DNA of 64,000 nucleotides, taken from Desarmillaria ectypa. Lineage: Eukaryota > Basidiomycota > Agaricomycetes > Agaricales > Physalacriaceae. The DNA is taken from positions 3,472,001 through 3,536,000 of the forward strand of contig JAUDYN010000006.1 in assembly GCA_030407005.1 (NCBI GenBank), written 5' to 3'. How positions within the stretch are numbered: position 1 is the stretch's first letter; each line of letters opens with the position of its first letter. Both the position numbers and the translations under genes were made by a program. Under the pieces are notes generated by a model. The model made no database searches and was not told the DNA's origin. It was given only the letters and a program-made list of their open reading frames with translations. This document shows, piece by piece, positions 47,283 through 61,208 of the stretch.

Positions 47283-48068
47283 CTATGAGCCACAGCGCTC
47301 CCCTAAAAAAACCAGATGCATACCTTGCTTCCCTGGCTCGACCAATTTCGATATTTCTTCGCTTTGAGTAAGGCGTAGACCTATCTTTCGGACTCGTTTA
47401 TTCTCCCCAGCAAGATACATTACGGGGGTAATCTGTGGGAGACACATGGGAAATGTCTCGTCCGGCGAGGTGAGGACAGTTGCCTGTCGCGGCATGAGTC
47501 GCATGGATTCCGAAAACGGGCGCAGCTGTTGAATAGTGTCACGCGCGACCAGCCCATCCCGCACCAGGATATCGCAAACGCCTTCGTAGGCTTTCTTTCC
47601 GGCGAGGTATGCCAAGGTTAAGTACCAGGGAGCCCCAGAAGGAAGACAAAAATCTCTGCCGCTTTCGAAGCCCCGCGGATCGCTGGTATTCGTTATACGA
47701 AACCGGATCTGCCCCGAGGTAGGTGGCAGGTCGGGATGCGTCCAGTAGTACAGAAACCCTGTTGTCTCGCCTGGGAAAGGAGTGTATACGCTCTGTCCTT
47801 CCACTCGTCTGCGTTCATAGTGAATATATGATCTTTTAACGCCAGGGAATGTGAAGACTTTTTGGTTGGATATGTCGCGGAAGTCGTGAGATGAGAGGGA
47901 TCGAGGATCAAGCGTCGTGAGCGGCGAAGGCTTTACTGTTGTATATCCTGGTTCATTGGAGGTGAATACTGATATATATCGGTGATGCATGCAGGATAGG
48001 TTGTGTCGTAGGGAGCCCGAGCTTAGTGACAACTGACTCCATGGTCGAGTCAATTTGAAGCTTTGCAT
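47283..48068 (-). CDS. Unknown protein, 261 residues, single exon
   Basis: One uninterrupted frame from ATG at 48068 to TAG at 47283-47285, unusual among the intron-rich neighbours. The N-terminus (MQSFKLTRPWSQLSLSSGSL, then RHNLSCMHHR) is basic, Ser-rich and free of acidic residues, so a mitochondrial presequence is possible. The middle contains FLYYWTHPDLPPTSGQIRFR and SDPRGFESGRDFCLPSGAPW, with many aromatic residues. No catalytic motif or known family recognised. It diverges from the CTP synthase gene with 262 nt between starts. Confidence 0.7.
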   Translation of the reverse strand: MQSFKLTRPWSQLSLSSGSLRHNLSCMHHRYISVFTSNEPGYTTVKPSPLTTLDPRSLSSHDFRDISNQKVFTFPGVKRSYIHYERRRVEGQSVYTPFPGETTGFLYYWTHPDLPPTSGQIRFRITNTSDPRGFESGRDFCLPSGAPWYLTLAYLAGKKAYEGVCDILVRDGLVARDTIQQLRPFSESMRLMPRQATVLTSPDETFPMCLPQITPVMYLAGENKRVRKIGLRLTQSEEISKLVEPGKQGMHLVFLGERCGS

Positions 48069-48330
48069 TCCTTACTGATAGAATTTAAAAGACCATCACG
48101 AATTATTTAATTTGAGATATGATACCTTGAAGGCCTGGCGCTTTTCCTGTCTTCGAGTCCAACCGCGTTGAGAGCCACTGATCAAGGTCGATCTGTGGCA
48201 GTGTCCCTGCTTGCCCTTGCTTGCCAACATCCTCCGCCAAAAAAATTTAATTGAAATTAATCGATTCACTTCTCCCTCATACCTTTTCCTCCCCCCCATC
48301 TTCTCGACAGCGTGGACCTCTTTATCCAGT

Positions 48331-50562
48331 ATGAAGTACATCGTCGTCTCGGGAGGTGTGATTAGTGGAATCGGGAAGGGCGTTATCGGTACCACGATCC
48401 TCATCGGCTGTCCCGTTCTGCACTGAATATGCTCTCTCGGACAGCGTCGTCGACGGGCCTCCTCCTCAAGACTCTTGGGCTCAAGGTGACAGCCATCAAG
48501 ATAGATCCGTACATGAATATTGATGCTGGCACTATGCGGCCAACGGAACACGGTGAGCCAGGGTCGCGGTTGCCGTATCGTGCACTGACATCTCTTCCAG
48601 GCGAGGTGTACGTTTTGAATGACGGCGGCGAGGTCGATCTAGATTTGGGAAATTACGAACGATATCTTGATATCACCCTTTCACGCGATAACAACATAAC
48701 GACTGGCAAGATCTATAGAGAAGTCATAGAGAAAGAGGTAGGCGCGTCGAAATATCTTGCTTGTACGTTTTCTCATGAAACGCGTTGCAGAGAAAAGGAA
48801 AGTACCTCGGCAAGACCGTACAGATTGTACCCCACGTAACGAACGCGATTCAAGACTGGATTGAACGGGTATCCAAGATACCAGTCGACGACTCGGGAGA
48901 GGAGCCGGATGTCTGCATTGTCGAAGTACGCGTTCTACCTCGCGGATTGTCTTGTTCTTATTGATCTATAGCTCGGAGGTACCGTTGGAGATATCGAGTC
49001 CGCCCCCTTCGTCGAAGCCATGCGACAGTTCCAATTCCGAGTGGGACACAAAAACTTTGCTCTCATTCACGTTTCGCTCGTGCCCGACATGCACGGCGAA
49101 CAGAAAACGAAACCCACTCAGACGACCATTCATTCGCTGCGTGGTTTGGGTCTCCTTGCCGACCTCATCGCGTGCCGGCTGCTTGCTTCGGATCCGCTTC
49201 TCCCTGCAACGAAGGAGAAGATATCGATGTTCTGCCATGTGGCAGCCGAACAAGTATTTGGTGTGCATAACGTTTCTTCAGTTTATCACGTCCCACTTCT
49301 GTTGCAATCGCAAGGTATCCTAGACTACCTGCGAAAGCGGCTAGATTTGGAGAGTGTCAACATCACTGCCAACATGACACAGCATGGCGCGTCCTTGGAA
49401 AAGCGGTGGAGAGACCTGACTACTGGGCAAGAGCGATTATTTGATACTGTGCAAATTGTCCTTGTAGGCAAGTACACTGACCTCAAGGACTCCTACATGT
49501 CTGTTATTAAGGCTTTGGAACATTCGGCATTCCGAGTCCACCGAAAACTCATACTCACGGTGCATTATCTTTCTAAAATTAGGACGAATGTGCTTCTTAC
49601 TCTTGTTGTTTAGTGGGTTGAATCTTCGGATCTTGAGCCTGAGACGCAAGAGGCGAATCCGGCGAAATATCATGACGCATGGCGCGCGGTTGTCGGCGCA
49701 GGGTATGATGTTCTCTGTTTGCATTGGTTCATTGGCTCATTGGCTGACATCGATGTAGAGGTATCCTTGTCCCTGGTGGTTTCGGCGAGCGTGGAACAGA
49801 AGGCATGATGATGGCTATCAAGTACGCTCGGGAGCAACACATCCCCTTCCTCGGAATCTGTCTTGGTTTTCAACTGGCCGTCATCGAATGGTCCCGTAAC
49901 GTTTTGAATATTCCAGGTATGTAGCGCTCATTGGTTGCATCTTGCCCCCCTCTTCGTCTAATCTATCCCAATAGAGGCTACCTCGGCGGAATTCAACAAG
50001 GAAACAAAGTTCCCCGCTGTTATCTTCATGCCGGAGATTTCGACGACACATATGGGTGGGACAATGCGACTGGGACTGCGTCCGACTGTATTCGAACCTG
50101 GTACCGAAACCTGGTCCAAGATCCGGAAGCTCTACGGCGGCTCGGGAAAAATCTGGGAACGACACAGGCACAGATATGAAGTTAACCCGGAATGGGTTGA
50201 CAAACTCGCGTCCAGTGGTCTGGTCTTTAGTGGTAAAGACGAGAAGGGAGAACGGATGCAGATTTGCGAGCTTCCTGGTATGTCCCCACATTTCGGCTTT
50301 CCCTGTTGGTTCTCAGCTTTGTGCAGATCATCCATATTTCGTTGGACTCCAGGCGCATCCAGAATTCTGTTCACGACCTCTTAACCCGTCCCCTCCCTTC
50401 CTCGGTTTTGTGGCGGCGTCGTCTGGTCGTCATGTGTTGGTGGAGCAGTTGGCGTTCCAGCAAGCGAACTTTAAGCCTCCTCATCCCGAGGAGTCGATGG
50501 TGGCTGAGGCTGCGCTTCGCCATGGGGCCCCGGCTGTCAATGGTGCGAACGGTGTTGCATAG
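48331..50562 (+). CDS. URA7: CTP synthase
   Basis: Makes CTP from UTP, ATP and glutamine. The synthase domain starts [19 protein letters not shown], then [20 protein letters not shown] and [65 protein letters not shown] and [15 protein letters not shown]. The glutamine amidotransferase domain has [21 protein letters not shown] (nucleophile Cys), [10 protein letters not shown] and [18 protein letters not shown] (His-Glu). The C-terminal tail [18 protein letters not shown] is Ala-rich. There are about eight exons with short introns, and the first ends inside GVI-A. After AGTM the usual Ser is Arg (CGG at 48537-48539). The start is the first ATG and lacks extra N-terminal residues, as in the family. 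Confidence 0.95.
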
Positions 50563-50904
50563 ACGAGACTCGGAAAGAATTTTTTTTACTTACACATCTA
50601 CACACGTCTGCTATACATTTAAGTGCACGCTATCCATGTATCGTTAGTAACGTCTGCTCTAACTCATTGTCCTGCCTGTATCATCCGCACCACCCATGTT
50701 TTCTGTAGCTTTATTATGTAATAGTATGCTATTATTTTTCTAGGACGAAAAATGGCAGAGACATATCATTTCACGGTTATTTTCAATGATTTCTGATTTT
50801 TAAAATAAATAAATATTATACTATAGCACGTGCCAAATTTCGCGTCGGGTTGCTTTACTGTCTTTCCACGGCCAGTGGCTCCATCGTTGAACTATCACGA
50901 CGCT
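50563..50904. other. Intergenic, CTP synthase 3' flank and SEH1 promoter
   Basis: AT-rich stretch (50790-50825, with AATAAATAAATATTA) followed by a CACGTG core near 50828, about 75 nt before the SEH1 start. No gene seen. Confidence 0.55.
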
Positions 50905-52511
50905 ATGATACAGACAGGGCTGATTCAGAGTGCTCATGCAGACCTCGTTACCGACGCTGCGTACGATTTCTACGGCCTTCGTCTAGCTACTTGTAGCTTG
51001 GACCAAAGGTTGGCTGAACCGCGTCCTATCATCTTCTCTCTCTTATCCTTTGCTCGCAGAATCAAAATATGGCAGCTCGATGAGCAGAACGGGACTTGGT
51101 CTGTCGAGGATAACTGGAAGGTACGTTCTTCCTGTCCTGTGGTACGCAAAATTTACGCGTTTTAGGCGCATGATGCCGCGGTATCCAAAGTTAGTTGGGC
51201 GCACCCAGAATTCGGATCCATCATCGCCTCTTCATCGTTTGACCGTACTGTCAAAGTATGGGAACAAGTCCTTGTCAGCGAGCTGAACGGCGCCGCTGCT
51301 TCCCAGGCGGGACCGTCTTCGTCTCGATGGGTGGAAAAAGGGATCCTTCATGAAGCTCGGGGGACTGTACGGGCCGTGAAATTTGCGCCTCATCATTTTG
51401 GGCTGAAATTGGTGAGTCTTGCTATTGCATGTTTCTCCGCTTGAGGATAACAGCGTGCTTCAGGCGACAATAGCTTCCGATAATTTTCTGAGAATTTACG
51501 AATGCTACGAGTCTCCTTCTGGGATGCCCTGGCAGCTGGCAGAAGAAATAGATGTGAACACTGTGCCGACGTCGTCCTCTCCTTCTTTTCTTTCCCGGGC
51601 GCATACAGCTGCTGTTGCAACGCCAACGCAGACAAGTTCCAGTGTCGAAGGAGCTCCAGCACCTCTCATTGCCCAAGCTCTTCTTCAGCAACAATCCACA
51701 AGCCAAACTAGACCTGGGTTCGGCAACAGGGAGGCAGATGGTGGTTGGTGTGTCTCCTGGTGTAAAGACAGGTATTGGGGGGAGGTCCTGGCGACTAGCT
51801 GTGGCGTCAGTGGGATTGTCAAGGTACGGCCTTGTGCTCTTTTTGATCCAATTAAAGCTGACGCATCGCAGATCATCCAACTCTCACCTTCCCGAAGACC
51901 AGCAACTATCCTTGTGCTGGATCCCTCGCCTGCTGTACAGAATGGCACTCCCTCCGCTGAGCCGTCTGCGACCCCCAGCCAAACAGAAGCAGAGGATCCA
52001 ACTCCATTTGCTATCACCTCGGTCGCGTGGGCCCCTTCATGCGGCAGGTCATATCATCTCATCGCGACTGGAGGACGAGACGGGCGAGTGAGGATTTGGA
52101 AAGTGAAGCCTTCCATCGAAGAACCCGAAACCGGAGACGAGGACGCCGTGGAGTCCGATGAGGGAAATCGGTGGTCTGCCACGGTCGTGGCTGATTTTGA
52201 TCAGCACAAGTTAGCCGACGGTCATCATCACCTTGTCTTCTCGTGCTTACATATTTCCAGGTCGTCCGTGGGCCGCGTCGAGTGGAACATAACGGGGTGA
52301 GACCTATGCCATATGGTTTCGAATCAGCCGTTAATACGTTTCTTTCTTCAGGACTGTTCTTTCGTCAGCCGGTAATGATGGTCGCATACGATTGTGGAAG
52401 GCTACCTCGGGAGGCAGCATATGGCGACCCGCGGGGAGCATCGGAGTTGAACAGGCGGAGGCGGAGGACAAAAATCAAAGCGAGGACAAGGATGTTGAGA
52501 TGCATTCGTGA
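50905..52511 (+). CDS. SEH1: Nucleoporin SEH1 (WD40)
   Basis: Beta-propeller shared by the nuclear-pore Y complex and the SEA/GATOR2 complex of TORC1 control. The start was chosen at MIQTGLIQSAHADLVTDAAY, because family alignments begin near AYDFYGLRLATCSLDQ. Blades seen are RIKIWQLDEQNGTW, AHDAAVSKVSWAHPEFGSII, SSSFDRTVKVWEQ, TIASDNFLRIYECYES, WCVSWCKDRYWGEVLA, ITSVAWAPSCGRSYHLIATG, GRDGRVRIWKVKPS and VLSSAGNDGRIRLWKATSGG. Low-complexity inserts occur between blades (Ser/Thr/Gln-rich near 51580-51700, acidic near 52120-52170). Seven exons join in frame, and the stop is TGA at 52509-52511. The propeller is incomplete alone; in the family its last blade is given by Nup85 or a SEA partner. Confidence 0.93.
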
Positions 52512-53971
52512 TGATAGAGCCCAGGTCAGTTTAGCTCCTGTCTTTTTGATGTCCTCGTTGAAGACTCAAGTACCTAGAGTTGTGATCCATTCCTAATCAT
52601 TAACAATGATATCAATACTGAAGGCCAGTCGCTAAGGATATTTGTCCTTGAGAGAAGAACAAATGCAAGAAATCGTGGCTACCAACGTTGGTTTCTCAAT
52701 GTACTAGCCGAAGCTGGAGAAAATACGAACCATATGTTTGCAAGCCACGGAGAGAACACCTCGGTGAATCGGGAGACAGGATAGTTCCCACAGCAGGATA
52801 TTTTACGTCTCTCTCGTCATCAAGCGAGAAATTATCATCGGGCGCGGGGATCCCATAATCATAATTCGGTTTCGTTGTGCATGTTCCATAGCCCTTGCCA
52901 GGTAAGTGTTTCTCAACTGACGTCTCCGGCGGCGGCGGACGATGTCGTGTTCGAATGTGAGATTAACTGGTGCGATCGTCGGCTAACCACTAACGATAGG
53001 CCCTGTCTCTGGTTGAGCAGGATGCTCAACATATGTGTTGGGATTAGGGATGCCGAATTGTCATTGTCAGTCTCCCACCTCTGACTGCGGTCGATTTTGT
53101 CATTCCTAGGCAGACGCATTGGATTTCCCTTTCTTTTCGGCCAGGAAGAGTCGGTTCCTAAACGCCGGCGAGGTCGTAAACTCAGACTGGGTGTACCTTA
53201 TTCACAAGCACCGCGGAACCGTGAAGCATTAACACACTTATTAGCCGAGCCCCTGCTCAACAGGAACTTGAATCACGGCACCAACATTAGTTTATTGTGC
53301 CGAGGAGCTTCATGAGAATTGACTAGGGTCAGTCTCAGAGATCGATGAGATTTCTATTGAGGAGAAGGATATGTTTCTGTCGGGAGTTCGGTAGTACTCT
53401 ATGTTACCGGAAGTGTATAGCATTTAGCAGGGGTGTCAAGTTGCTGTGAAAGAATGTATATGATGTAGACGCGGCTCGGCCGTCCAAGCGCGTTCTGACG
53501 GTGTCTTTACCTGGTACTCGATATGTTTTCGGCGGTGATATCGTAAAACGACACGTGGAGGGATAAGAAAAGAAGGTTTATGGTATTCCTTTCTGGGGGG
53601 ATCTACGGTCGAGTTTCTTTTGACTTTGAAATGAGATGCAGCAAGAACTTTGAGTGCGTATGGGGTTCTGAAGGAAAGATGGACGTACCATAAACAACCT
53701 ATTGTAACTAGCGACAGACTTGTAACCGAGTGTTTTCAAGTTAACACTTATAATCAGGACACTGTTAAACTAAAAACCTGGTTTATGGCTCAAAGTCAAC
53801 ATCGCTCTCTTCATTGGCACGTGCGTTACTGTAAGGTTTCCGGTCCCCTTTGGGAATTGACCAAGAATCCGATTAAATACTTCATACCTACTAATTACTA
53901 TTTACAAAGACACATCACGTAGGCTTTCACGCGTTAAATAACTTTTATGTACAAGATATCATCCCAGACTC
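52512..53971. other. Intergenic between convergent genes, about 1.5 kb
   Basis: No gene recognised. Frames at 52875-53084, 53097-53315 and 53650-53922 (plus) have no features and no consistent splicing. Confidence 0.5.
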
Positions 53972-55692
<1,721 letters not shown>

Positions 55693-57336
55693 GTTGGATG
55701 TGCAGTGAGGAGCGCCATTCCTGATGTCGACTGGAATATATAGACTTGTCGAGCGGATTTATCGACCGAGATCCTTTGCCAGGGCGTTCCGCATGCCGAC
55801 GCGACAGCATGGTGCGGAATAAAAAATAGACGCGGTGAAGATAAGATGAACGTCACGTGGTGGGATCATATCATCGTGGCTTCCTTTCCAAGGACTTGCG
55901 TGCCTCTTTGCCCAGTCCAGATGCATTTGGAATTTACCGACGCTTTGGCTACGGCTCGTGGGTTCAACATGTTTCTCTGTCTCGCCTGCTGTCCGTAAAT
56001 TATCGCCTACTGCCCATCCTTGCCTAGTTCACCATTGACAGCGGCCTGATGCGGCCTGCAGGTACCCTTTGGCTTTACATGTGGATCTTGATGGCCACGG
56101 CTGTGAATGTTCGTAATGCCAGCGACTAGGTTTCTCTGTTCTCATTCCGACTTTCGGCGATAGTAGGTCTACGCTGTTGATTGAATGTAACTAGCCGCTG
56201 CGCACATATATTTAGATACAGGACATCCGCCCTTTCTTTCTTTTGCGCTCACCATCGATCGACGACAAGCCTGGACATAATATTAGGCCCCTTTTTATAT
56301 TGTGCACATGTTATATTTTGAAGTCTACGTGATCTGGAATTAAAAAATAACGGCAATATACAAAATTCGACGCAGAACGGAAGCACAGGACGCACTATAG
56401 GGTTAGTTCCACTTCATAGTGATCGATCGTAAACGATCAAGGCCGTATAAGCATGAACAGCACAGAGGTGCATAATGCATAATAAACGTCTAGGCTTGTT
56501 GGACGTTGAGTGCGTCGGTCGATGACATCATGATGGCGCTGATCTCTCGCGCACGGGTATAAATAAGGCGCACGTCCAAGCGACGTCCCCAAACTTTCCT
56601 TTCTTCCTTTCCACAATCACCTCCTTTCCTCTTCGAGCTTCATCGACATCTCCCGCTCGAGGGCCCTGTATATTCAACAAAAGTGGTTTTATTCCACCTG
56701 CCAAAAATGCTCAAGCCATCCGTGCCATTCTTTGCTAGTGAATGCCACGACGCGTCTATTCCAAAGCTTAAATAAATTCATGTCCCATCCGATGTTCGGC
56801 GGAAGTAGGACGGCCACGCTATCTTGCCGGCATTCTGAATTGAGTCCGAAGGTTCACTTCTGCTTCCTTCCTTCACAACCACTCCGAGGATAGCGGATTA
56901 CGCATACTGTTGGTAGGATCCTCATTGACTGCATGATCCACTTTCATTGACAAGCTCGAGCTCCAGACTTACTGTGGCGCCCGCTGCTAGCGCGAGCGCT
57001 CTCATGGTCGACGGCACTTTGTTTGATTGGTGAAACGTTCGAACCCTTATACCCTCGGAAGGCGCATAACGCCCTAGATTTAATCTTGGCTTCGAATCGT
57101 TATTTGTTCCTCACGTGTTCACATCTTCATGGCACGGGCACTGGAAGAACCACCGTGGGCTTTGCGAGGGCACGTCTCCTCCGAGGGAAAGGTATGTAAA
57201 TCTGATCTGATCTCATTTCCTTTCCTCCCGTAGACCCGTCATTAATTAGCTCCGTGGATAGCTCCAATGAACGCAAAACGTCATATCATCGGCGACCTCA
57301 GTTTGATGGCCCTTTTTCTTTCTTCACCTTCGCCCG
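55693..57336. other. Divergent intergenic region, about 1.6 kb
   Basis: Upstream of NADP-GDH (minus) and of the F-box-like gene (plus). A CACGTG core lies near 55855 and a TATAAATA box at 56558-56565 with a CT-rich leader. The only frame after it is 22 codons, so this may mark a non-coding or very small gene. No other gene recognised. Confidence 0.5.
56558..56565 (+). promoter_or_regulatory. Orphan TATA box with CT-rich leader
   Basis: TATAAATA is followed by a strongly pyrimidine-rich stretch at 56585-56660, the look of a fungal core promoter. No convincing protein frame follows. Confidence 0.4.
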
Positions 57337-58529
57337 ATGGATCTTCTCTCTGACCTTGATAAATACCGCGTCTCAGCCTGCCTAACTTCTCCCACAACCA
57401 TGATGCCCTTGGCGTCTACCTTCACTTTCCCCCCAGAAATCATTGACATGATCACTGACCACCTACACGCGTCTCCACGTACGCTGCTCTCCCTCAGCCT
57501 GCATCCTTCCTTCCTCCCTTCAGCACGGTACCATCTTTTCTCTTCTCTCTCGGTCCCTCTCCATACACGCGGGATTTTCGACCTCCTCTCCCTTCTTGAT
57601 TCGCCCCACAGCACCATGAAACCATATATACAACGCCTCCTCTTCACCGACCTCACCAAGGTGGTTGCGACACATGGTTTGGGGGACGTCGTCCGTGCGA
57701 TTCGCCATTTACCCAGACTGCCAAGGGTAAGCGCAGCCAAGTTCGCCAACACGGATTTTGAGAAAGTTCCCGGGGAGGTGCTAGGCTTGCTCATGTACCA
57801 CCTTCGGCACTTTGACTTGACCTCCCTGGCCCTTGAGGGGTTGCACTTTTCGCGCTTTAGCGAGGTGGTGGGGTTCTTTGGTGCGTTTAGTGGGTGGGCA
57901 AGCGTAGAGGCAAAGCGGGTGAGCTGGACATATGGCGCTGGCGGGTATGCGCTGACGCCAATGCCAAATGTGGAGTGGGAAATCGCCGATGTCGCCGGCG
58001 ATATGTTGCAGTGGCTCGCAGGTGCAGGGGCTACGGTGCACAGCCTGGGGGGAGAGGCTGAGGAAATACAGGATCTGATTACAAGTGCGGGGTCTTCGAT
58101 TAGGCAGCTGGAAGTCAGGCTTACAGAAGGTGAGTACTACTTACATGTTGATCATTGTCTTCTCACGTTACGGTAGATTCATTCATCGACGTCTCACCCT
58201 GTACATCACTTCGCTTTCTTCACCTCCATTTCCCACTTGTGCCATCAAACGGCCATGGTATCACGGACGTGCTCTCCAAGATTCGGTCCAGAGATTTGCA
58301 AGAGCTATATATCGCAGTTTCCCTTCCCATTGTTGTCGACTGGGACGAGCTCGACAAGATACTTGCACTGCACCGAACATTGCGGAGGATATACTTTATT
58401 GTCTCACGAGGCACGGCGCAGTTGGATATAGGCAAGTATTTCGCACAAGTTCTTCCGAGATGTCGAGATATTCTTCAAGTGGTCCCAAGTAAGGACAGGT
58501 GTGTATCATGTCCTTACTCGGAGACCTGA
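57337..58529 (+). CDS. F-box-like protein
   Basis: Two exons (57337-58130 and about 58177-58529) with intron GTGAGT...GGTAG. The F-box-like motif is near the N-terminus: FPPEIIDMITDHLHASPRTL, then LSLHPSFLPSARYHLFSSL. The rest is Leu-rich with irregular repeats typical of basidiomycete F-box/LRR proteins (LTSLALEGLHFSRFSEVVGF; PCTSLRFLHLHFPLVPSNG). Such proteins usually select targets for SCF ubiquitin ligases; this is inferred. In-frame ATGs at 57337, 57400 and 57403 precede the motif, and either of the latter two may be used. The stop is TGA at 58527-58529. Confidence 0.78.
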
Positions 58530-59325
58530 GCCGAACTCACCGATCATGGGCAGGGCATAGTAGGCTGAACTGTTCATATGAATTGAGACACCGTGTATAT
58601 TAGCGAATTAGAAATCGCCGCTGTTATATTCGCGTTACGTGCTGAAGGACCTGACAGTGCGGTACTACATCCTCTCGGACTCGGTGCAGTTGCGGTGCTC
58701 CACTATACTCTGGCTACAGTTTAGAGGCGCATGGATGGAATGAATGCCTTGAGATCACGTGGCAGGAACTAAATACATACACCGGCGAATTCGAGACAAT
58801 GCCGGCCTCTAGTGGTAAAGATTTCAATTGCCTTTGAGGTTTTAGACGACGTTCGGACCGATGTGGTCGGTGTGAGGGAGGTTCCTACAGGTTAGTCTAT
58901 GTATTTTGATACCCATGCTGGGGCATTCTTACCATTTGGGTTGCAGTCGATGCCGTAGAGGCACGCAGGCCCTGATTGCCTTTGCAACCTTTTATATGCG
59001 CGTATGCGACTGCCATTCCAGATTCTGGTATTCGGAATTGACCAAGGCCCGAACAAAACCGATGGCAGGTAGACTGCGGCAGCTTGTTGGGTGGATTGGC
59101 CATGTGTTTGTTGATGGCGCAATTCCCGGGGTTGAAGATCTAGGGCTTGGTCGTCTTTACCATCTCGAACCAAGGTGTTTGTGGCGGATGCAATAGCGGC
59201 ATTTAAAGTGACCGCTTCTTAGATGAAGAAAGCTTATTGGTTTGAGACCTGACACTAATCTTCGAGTATATTCTGTCCGGAAATATTGCACACAATTCAC
59301 TTTATCATCCTTCCTTGTTCTTTGT
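58530..59325. other. Intergenic between convergent genes
   Basis: No gene recognised. A minus frame at 58892-59173 and its overlapping alternatives show no family features. Confidence 0.5.
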
Positions 59326-60751
59326 CTAAATCTTCAGCTGCGCGGGCATCTCTTCCCCAAAGACACCTGCCAAGAGGTTGTTCACGGCGAGTGTAGCCAT
59401 ATCGATTCTAGTTTCTATACTTGCACTCCCAATGTGGGGTAGTATGACGCAACTAAAGGAACATTAGTACGCTCTGCAAGACTGGTAATAGGCTTACCGA
59501 GGCTCTTTCACGAGCGGATGATCAAGCGTGATATTCGGCTCGCCCTCTACGACATCCAGCCCCGCGCCCCAAATCCAGTCCTCTCTCAGTGCCTTGGCTA
59601 GTGCGTCTGAATCTACTAGTGTCCCTCGACTAGCGTTGACGAGGACGCTGTGTTTCTTCATCTTGCGCAGGAATTCTTCGTTGATGAGGTGCTTAGTGTT
59701 CTCCCCACCTGGTGCCAGGACGAACAGGACGTCGCTCGATCGCGCGAGCTCATCTGAATCGACCCGCCGGAGGGTTTTGAGGGAGGGATTCTGGGAGAGG
59801 ATGGCGGAGTCCCGGTCGAGGGATGGTGGTGAGTTGGGGCTGGCGGTGTATAGGCAAGACGTGATTCCGAAGGGGATAAGGCGCTTGAGGGTTGCCTGGG
59901 CGATGCGGCCAAAGCCGAGGAAACCGACGGTGCGCTCCGGCGAGGAGGGGAGGGTGCTGATTTGAGGACCGCAGAATGCGAATGGAGACCAACGGAATTT
60001 CGGCCACTAGAATTTAGGGTTTGGGGGTCTGTAGTGCTAAGGTAATAAAGTTAAGATGGCTTACCTGTCCAGACTGAACTAGGCCTATAGTTGATCCGGC
60101 GTTTCTGCTGGCCATGAGAGCGAGCATTACAGTTATGTCGGCGACTGGAGAGTTATGAGTATAATTTTGGGATTGTTAAGAAGGAACAGAATATCATACC
60201 GGCGTCGGTCAGTACATCCGGTGTATAACCCAGTTTGACGCCTCGATTTGTGAGCTCGGTGAGATCGATATGCTCTGCGGAGCGGGTGCTAAGTTGTGCG
60301 TCTTTGTAGGAGGTATAAAATGGCGCACCGTAGCCGACAGACATGGTTGATACGACACGAAGACTTGAGCCAGCTGCGAATTCAAGCATGAAGCACGAGT
60401 CATTATCCGCTAGATCTGTTTAGCCTACCAGCTTCGAAGAGAGCTTTATCAGCCTGTTGAAAATGTGTGAAGGACGGATGAACCAGAAATGCATGACAAC
60501 GTATACCTTCTCCGGGAACATCAACAGAACACCAGTAGCTCCCTTGACCTGCTCTAGCAACCAATTCCTATCGCAGGATGAGTCTTCCGGCCACACAACG
60601 ACCTAGGAAATATTTCATTCATGATCAGATAGACATCGACATCAAGGAATCTCGCCTCGACGTCGCTCCTTTGTTCCAGCAAGGGCATAACATCTGGCCC
60701 AAGGCTCCTGCAGATCACAACGCGCGGTTTGGTGGTACTAAGGTGGGTCAT
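59326..60751 (-). CDS. Glyoxylate/hydroxypyruvate reductase (D-2-hydroxyacid dehydrogenase)
   Basis: Member of the D-isomer-specific 2-hydroxyacid dehydrogenase family, closest in pattern to GRHPR. Order of blocks: [92 protein letters not shown] and the NAD(P)-binding [20 protein letters not shown]. These are followed by [17 protein letters not shown] (catalytic Arg), [10 protein letters not shown] (catalytic Glu) and [12 protein letters not shown] (catalytic His). It ends [19 protein letters not shown] at 59326-59328. It reduces glyoxylate or hydroxypyruvate, probably in cytosol or peroxisome; no targeting signal is evident. The start was chosen at the ATG at 60751, just before the first strand; an in-frame ATG at 60886 would add 45 residues unlike the family. 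Confidence 0.92.
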
Positions 60752-61208
60752 TACGTCTGTTAGCCTATCTTTCACGGACGTAATAGAGCCAATCGGCGAC
60801 CTTGACTGCATTAAGTTTTGGTTGCGATCGACAAGCGATTTCTTGACAAACCCTGCTGTGACAAATCGGTATTTCCGAGGGGTCAAATACTTGATTTGGT
60901 TTTGGCTTGCAAATTCAGCAAATCCGGTTCTAAATACATGGATTTGCTAGTAAAACCAGATCAAAATCCGGTGATGTTTTTGACCCCCCAGCGAAATTGC
61001 CCAGGCGGACATATAAAGCAATCTGGATCGACCGGAGTATGCGGGACAATCACGTGTTATTAGCAAGCCGGACCGGCAAGGACCGACTCAGCGTTAGTCA
61101 GTGACGTCGTCGGTGTTTTACCTGTTTTACCGATTAACTTTTTCTTCAAAACAAGCCACCATCTCCGCGCGTCTTTACCTTATTTCCTTCTAATCTCGCT
61201 CATTCTCA
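60752..61208. other. Divergent promoter region, GRHPR-like and LTN1
   Basis: Contains a CACGTG core near 61051 and no gene. The 5' in-frame extension of the reductase (to 60886) lies here. Confidence 0.55.

Noticed and set aside
56706..57014. Small frames after the orphan TATA box, including a minus-strand MRALALAAGAT signal-like start at 57014
   Set aside because: The plus frame is 22 codons. The minus one gives only about 35 residues even with the best splice. Neither is enough to call a gene.
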